A stretch of DNA of 64,000 nt from Rhodosalinus halophilus (GTDB lineage: Bacteria; Pseudomonadota; Alphaproteobacteria; Rhodobacterales; Rhodobacteraceae). Under the pieces are notes generated by a model. The model worked only from the letters and a program-made list of their open reading frames with translations, was not told the DNA's origin and did no database searches. A program made the position numbers and the translations under genes. Below, in pieces: positions 56,304-64,000 of this stretch (position 1 is its first letter; each line of letters starts with the position of its first letter). The stretch spans positions 124,001-188,000 of the forward strand of contig NZ_QNTQ01000004.1 in assembly GCF_003298775.1 (NCBI RefSeq), written 5' to 3'.

Positions 56304-56981
56304 TCAGCCGCGCTCCGACGCGATCTCTTCCCAGGCAAGGTTGAGATCCTGCATCCGCCGCTCGGCGATGCGGATCGCCTCTTCGGGCACGCCGCGGGCC
56401 AGCATCACGTCGGGATGCGTCTCGCGCACCTGCTGGCGCCAGACGCGCCGGATCGATTCCAGATCCATCTCCGGCGTGACGCCCAGAACGGCATAGGGGT
56501 CGCGCTGCTCGGGCACGAACCGCACGCGGAGCGCGCGGAAATTCCGCTCCGGCAGGCCGAAGATCTGCGCCACGCGGGCGAGAAAGTCGTCCTCCCGCGG
56601 GTGATAGGAGCCGTCCGCCACGGCGATGTGGAACAGCCCCTCCATCAGGTCGCAGAGCGTCGGGCTCTCGTCGCCGAACATCGACCGGATCCGGCGCGCA
56701 TACTCCTCGTAGCCGGCCACATCCTGCCGCGCGAGGTTGAAGACCCGCGCCGCGGCGCGCTCCTCGTCCGGCGGAATGCGGAAGACCTCGCGGAAGGCCG
56801 CCACCTCGTCGCGCGTCACGCGGCCGTCGGCCTTGGCCATCTTCGCGCCAAGCGCGATCACCGCGATGGTGAAGGCCACCGTGCGCTCGGGCGGCGCGCG
56901 CAGCCGGTCGAAGACCTCGGCGAGGCTCTCGCCCTGCCGGAGCGCCGAGAGCGCGTCGGAGATGCGGCGCCAGATCGACAT
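56304..56981 (-). CDS. DjlA-like TerB/J-domain protein
   Basis: A 225-residue protein with a TerB-like helical domain (about 30-150): KMAKADGRVTRDEVAAFREV and FHIAVADGSYHPREDDFLAR carry the two acidic metal-binding loops. A C-terminal J domain follows (about 160-225): DPYAVLGVTPEMDLESIRRV with the HPD motif in THPDVMLARG. J domains stimulate DnaK ATPase. There is no membrane anchor, unlike E. coli DjlA. Confidence 0.92.
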   Translation of the reverse strand: MSIWRRISDALSALRQGESLAEVFDRLRAPPERTVAFTIAVIALGAKMAKADGRVTRDEVAAFREVFRIPPDEERAAARVFNLARQDVAGYEEYARRIRSMFGDESPTLCDLMEGLFHIAVADGSYHPREDDFLARVAQIFGLPERNFRALRVRFVPEQRDPYAVLGVTPEMDLESIRRVWRQQVRETHPDVMLARGVPEEAIRIAERRMQDLNLAWEEIASERG

Positions 56982-56991
56982 GGCCCCGAGC

Positions 56992-57477
56992 CTAGCGCGG
57001 AGAGAGCCGCTTGCACATCAGGATCAGGTCGTGCCAGCGGCCGAATTTCCAGCCCACCTCGGGCAGCACGGCGATCTCGGCGAAACCGATCGCGGCGTGA
57101 AAGCCGACGCCCGCCGGATTGGCCGAACTGACGCCTGCCCAGAGACTCGCCGCGCCGGCCGCCGCTGCCTCCCGCTCCAGCGCGGCCATCAGCGCCCGCC
57201 CGATTCCGCGCCCCTGCGCCCCGGGCGCCAGCAGGATCGAATGCTCCAGCGTGCGCGCATAGCCCGGCCCGGCGCGGAACCGGAACGCCGTGGCGAAGCC
57301 CGCGACCGCGTCGGCCTCCTCCGCCACCAGAAACAGGGGCCCGCGCGCGGCGATGTCGGCTTCGAGACCGGCGCAGGTCTTCTCCTCGGTGGTGAAGGTG
57401 ATCGCCGTCTGCCGGATCACCGGGTTCCAGATCGCGGCGATTCCGGCCGCGTCCGCCGCTGCGGCCTGCCGGATCAT
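56992..57477 (-). CDS. GNAT acetyltransferase, phosphinothricin acetyltransferase-like
   Basis: A 161-residue acetyltransferase: [20 protein letters not shown] at the start, [11 protein letters not shown] matches the PAT/MddA type, and the acetyl-CoA motif is [20 protein letters not shown]. Family members acetylate phosphinothricin, methionine sulfoximine or similar compounds. The ATG at 57477 overlaps the VOC gene stop by 4 bases. Confidence 0.9.
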   Translation of the reverse strand: MIRQAAAADAAGIAAIWNPVIRQTAITFTTEEKTCAGLEADIAARGPLFLVAEEADAVAGFATAFRFRAGPGYARTLEHSILLAPGAQGRGIGRALMAALEREAAAAGAASLWAGVSSANPAGVGFHAAIGFAEIAVLPEVGWKFGRWHDLILMCKRLSPR

Positions 57478-58097
57478 GCCAGCCGCCGCGTCCCGGCGGG
57501 CGTCGCGATCTCCGCCGCAAGCCCCGGCGTGCCCGCCACGAACCGCACTCGCGGGTCCGAAAGATGCGGCCCGAGCCGCGCGGCCAGCGCCTCCGCCGCC
57601 GGGTACCGCACCTCCAGCGACTCAAGCCGGCAGGCCGCATCGGGCAGGCGCGGCGCGGGATGGGCCGTCCCCTCCCATTCGATCAGAGCCGGGAAGACGC
57701 CGTCCCAGGGCAGCGCGCCCGCCTCCGGCACCGCCATGCGCCAGCGCAGATCGCCCCGCTCCAGCGGCACCGCGCGCCCCGCCTCGGGCAGCGCGGCGAC
57801 GGCCGCATCGAGGTCGGCGACCCGCACGATCCAGGCCTGCAGCCGCGGCCCGCCGGTCAGCGCATCCAGCCCGAACCAGCGCGGCACGCCCGGCGGCGCG
57901 GCCTCGGGATCCACCGCGATCGCCTCCAGGTATTCCGCCTCCCCCAGCGACAGCAGCCGGTTCCACGTCCCGAAGCGCGCGTGCCGCCCGCCCTCGGCCA
58001 GCGTCACCCCCAGCGCCGCCTCGACATGCGCCAAGGCCGCCTCCAGCGTCTCCCCCGCCACGGCGAGGTGGTCGATCTCCATTCCCAGATCCGCCAT
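57474..58097 (-). CDS. VOC-superfamily protein (glyoxalase-like)
   Basis: A 207-residue protein with an N-terminal VOC-type module ([40 protein letters not shown], about 8-90) and a diverged second half. The His and the two Glu positions of the metal site are partly visible (H10, E68 region). The Glyoxalase_3-like fold is likely. The reaction is unknown. Start ATG 58097 (or an ATG five codons on). Confidence 0.82.
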   Translation of the reverse strand: MADLGMEIDHLAVAGETLEAALAHVEAALGVTLAEGGRHARFGTWNRLLSLGEAEYLEAIAVDPEAAPPGVPRWFGLDALTGGPRLQAWIVRVADLDAAVAALPEAGRAVPLERGDLRWRMAVPEAGALPWDGVFPALIEWEGTAHPAPRLPDAACRLESLEVRYPAAEALAARLGPHLSDPRVRFVAGTPGLAAEIATPAGTRRLA

Positions 58098-58294
58098 GCG
58101 CCCGCTCCTTCTTCTTGGGCGAAATATCCTCGGGGGGTGAGGCGGCGAAAGCCGCCGAGGGGGGCAGACAGCCCCCCTGCCGCCCTCCATGCCCGACGCC
58201 CCCTTTCCGGAAAGCGCCCCTCCCGGTCCTTCCTCTTGCCGGCAATACCCCGGGGGTGAACTGGCCGCAGGTGAGGCAGGGGGGCAGCGCCCCC

Positions 58295-60436
<2,142 letters not shown>

Positions 60437-60631
60437 GGCTTGGTCCTTCCGTCCTGCTGGGCGGCGCCGGCCGCCCTGTCGTGATCGATACGAGGCGCGG
60501 CGCCCGGGGTCAGGGCGCGACTCCTCGCGCGCGATGCGGTAGAGGGGCCGCGCGGAAAAGACGCCGCAGCGCGTCGCGGTGGCTTCGCTTTTGCGGACAT
60601 GCCGCCTATATCTCGGGCGTCAGGAGGTGCC

Positions 60632-61093
60632 ATGACCCGCTTCGCAGCGCTTCTTCTTGCAGCCCTCGTCGCTGCGCCCGTCTCCGCGCAGGAAGCCGTG
60701 GCGGCCCAGGCGGAGACCGAGCAGGAGCAATCCATCATCCGTGACGGAACCGACGCCACGCTCGAGGAATTCCTGTGGGTCGCCCGGCCGGTCGTCGTCT
60801 TCGCGGACAGCCCGGCAGACCCGCGCTTCGTCCAGCAGATGGAGGCGATTCGCGCGCGACAGGAGGCGCTGGCCGAGCGCGACGTGGTGGTGCTGACCGA
60901 TACCGATCCCTCGGCGCGCTCGGAACTGCGCCGCGAGTTGCGGCCGCGGGGCTTCATGCTGGCCATCATCGGCAAGGACGGCACGCTGATCGTCCGCAAG
61001 CCCCTGCCCTGGGACGTGCGCGAGATCACCCGCTCGATCGACAAGCAGCCGCTCCGCCAGCAGGAGATTCGCGAAGAAAGCCAGTCGGGCTGA
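60632..61093 (+). CDS. DUF4174 family exported protein
   Basis: A 153-residue secreted protein, signal peptide about 1-20 (FAALLLAALVAAPVSAQ). The mature part has a thioredoxin-like but Cys-free pattern: LEEFLWVARPVVVFADSPAD, VVVLTDTDPSARSELRREL and GFMLAIIGKDGTLIVRKPLP, matching DUF4174. The function is unknown. AGGAGG lies five bases before the ATG at 60632, which is preferred over an earlier ATG. Confidence 0.85.
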   Translation: MTRFAALLLAALVAAPVSAQEAVAAQAETEQEQSIIRDGTDATLEEFLWVARPVVVFADSPADPRFVQQMEAIRARQEALAERDVVVLTDTDPSARSELRRELRPRGFMLAIIGKDGTLIVRKPLPWDVREITRSIDKQPLRQQEIREESQSG

Positions 61094-61096
61094 GGC

Positions 61097-61116
61097 GCGC
61101 CGGCCGCGGCCGGCGC
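61097..61116. terminator. 20-bp perfect palindrome between convergent genes
   Basis: GCGCCGGCC-GC-GGCCGGCGC lies just after the DUF4174 stop and before the pccA stop at 61143. It has no T-run, so the role is tentative. Confidence 0.5.
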
Positions 61117-61142
61117 CCTGGGCGCTATGCGGCGATCGGGCT

Positions 61143-63143
<2,001 letters not shown>

Positions 63144-63561
63144 CCGCTCCCCTCTCCCGTTCCGGGCCGCGATCGGCCCGCATTCAGACGATACCCGGCG
63201 GTGACGCATCTGCGCGTGCACGCCGCTGAAGACCTTGCGTCGCGCCGCCCGGCCCGCCCTGCGGCAGAGCGGGGTCGCGGCGGCGCGCCGGACGTGCCGC
63301 ACGGCGCGCGCGGCCGCCCCGCGTGCGGGCCTGCGGCGCCAGGCGACGGCGATGAAAAGAGGGGCGGCCGGCCTGGGGATCGGCCGAACCGCCCGAAAGG
63401 GGAAGGGTAACGGTGAAGACAGGTCGACTTCGCGCCGATGCGGCTGAAGCTTTCCCGCCCAGGTTGAATCGTCACCCAACGTGACCCCATTGACAACGGC
63501 GAGTCGACGCGGCGCCCCAGATCGGCGCCGGTTCGCGCAAAGATTGCAGGCTCCGGCGAAA
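63144..63561. other. 418-base intergenic region
   Basis: This GC-rich spacer lies between pccA and the small gene at 63562. I see no convincing gene. It carries GTCAC-N5-GTGAC near 63470-63485, which could be an operator for pccA, but I cannot tie it to a regulator. Confidence 0.45.
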
Positions 63562-63921
63562 TCATGCCGACCGCCCCGTGTCGAAGATCTCGGGAAAGGA
63601 CATGCGCGCCGCGTCGAGGTCGACGATCAGTTGCGCGTCATAGTCCGCCGGGTCGAAAGGGTCGTCGTATGGCAGCACTTCGCGGCCGAACAACCAAGAA
63701 AGACGGCCCGCATCGAGATTGCCGCGCGGGAAAGGCGCATCGCCGAAATGCTCGACCAGGGCCGCGAGAAAACCGGCATCGGCCGCCCGGTCGGCCGGGC
63801 GGCGATCGGCATAGCGCTCGCGACGGACGAGCGGCGTCGCGCCCTTCGGGTTGGCGCGCCGGATCGTGAATTGAAAATCCGTGCCGGGCAGGCGCGAAGG
63901 GAAGCCGCGATGCTTCATCAT
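63562..63921 (-). CDS. Conserved hypothetical protein near pccA
   Basis: A 119-residue protein I do not recognise. It is rich in Arg, Asp and aromatic residues, with NLDAGRLSWLFGREVLPYDD and DPFDPADYDAQLIVDLDAAR. There is no signal peptide or membrane segment. The ATG pair at 63921/63918 has GAGGTGG eight bases ahead, supporting translation. It lies on the same strand as pccA. Confidence 0.65.
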   Translation of the reverse strand: MMKHRGFPSRLPGTDFQFTIRRANPKGATPLVRRERYADRRPADRAADAGFLAALVEHFGDAPFPRGNLDAGRLSWLFGREVLPYDDPFDPADYDAQLIVDLDAARMSFPEIFDTGRSA

Positions 63922-63962
63922 GCGCCACCTCGCATCGGGGCGGCGCGGCGCGCGGGGAAGGC

Positions 63963-63985
63963 GGGGGCAGGCGCCGCCTGCCCCC
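63963..63985. terminator. Strong hairpin at right edge
   Basis: GGGGGCAGGC-GCC-GCCTGCCCCC is a perfect 10-bp stem with a 3-base loop, upstream of the small gene and probably downstream of a gene that lies outside the window on the right. Confidence 0.6.
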
Positions 63986-64000
63986 GAGGGATCTTACTTG

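Noticed and set aside
63530-63560. TTTGC-like element upstream of pccA as a PccR-type propionate regulator site
   Set aside because: Only a loose TTTGCGCGAA resemblance to the TTTGCAAA-like form; too weak to claim.

Overview
The window is GC-rich (roughly two thirds G+C), densely packed chromosomal DNA from an alphaproteobacterium. It is most likely a marine or moderately halophilic member of the Rhodobacteraceae (Roseobacter group). This rests on gene content: ectABC with its dedicated aspartate kinase, a TAXI-type TRAP transporter, methylmalonyl-CoA mutase with PccA, and several small proteins of the type found in that family. I see no rRNA, tRNA, CRISPR array, insertion sequence or integrase.

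Region 1 (1 to about 26.7 kb) looks like one large catabolic regulon. At its left end, a leftward operon encodes a dikinase in separate pieces: a pyruvate phosphate dikinase-like ATP-grasp protein (cut by the window edge), a free-standing phosphohistidine swivelling domain (His192), a 519-residue protein I cannot place, a 200-residue protein with a winged-helix-like start, and an acyl/aryl-CoA ligase. Next come a second CoA ligase, an SCP-x-like thiolase, SurE phosphatase, a tyrosine/lipid phosphatase-like protein, a ribose-type ABC importer, two acyl-CoA dehydrogenases, an SDR, a zinc alcohol dehydrogenase, FadA- and FadB-like proteins, two overlapping GntR/FCD regulators, a DUF3237 protein, a FabL-like reductase and an acetoacetate decarboxylase-family protein. 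Six intergenic regions, five of them between divergent genes, carry copies of an 11-bp palindrome close to TTGTNNNACAA, the known operator form of FadR-type GntR regulators. My inference is import of a substrate, activation by ATP-dependent phosphorylation and/or CoA ligation, then beta-oxidation-like breakdown under the two GntR proteins. The substrate is unknown.

Region 2 (27 to 36.2 kb) is mostly housekeeping: a MarR regulator, SdhE, an XRE regulator, a class I aminotransferase with a small partner, a MATE exporter, a NicO/DUF1007 metal-transport pair, PPK2 and ParE. Region 3 (36.2 to 38.7 kb) holds a multinuclear non-heme iron oxidase (DUF692/MNIO) with a C-terminal extension. It overlaps a 145-residue Cys-containing protein made of two copies of a roughly 50-residue unit, and a copper-type DUF411 protein lies upstream. 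This is a candidate peptide- or protein-modifying metal system. Region 4 (38.9 to 43.6 kb) is a TAXI TRAP transporter coupled to an amine/amino-acid oxidase. Region 5 (43.6 to 46.9 kb) is a run of small enzymes.

Region 6 (46.9 to 51.8 kb) is the ectoine operon ectA-ectB-ectC-ask, with a readable promoter, an 18-bp palindrome inside it, a divergent EctR-like MarR regulator and a rho-independent terminator. Region 7 (51.8 to 55.8 kb) has a lone form II CoxL-like molybdenum hydroxylase subunit, a PLP decarboxylase and an Lrp regulator. Region 8 (55.8 to 64 kb) carries a DjlA-like J-domain protein, a GNAT and a VOC protein, methylmalonyl-CoA mutase, a DUF4174 protein, PccA and a small conserved protein; it completes propionyl-CoA to succinyl-CoA conversion except for subunits outside the window.
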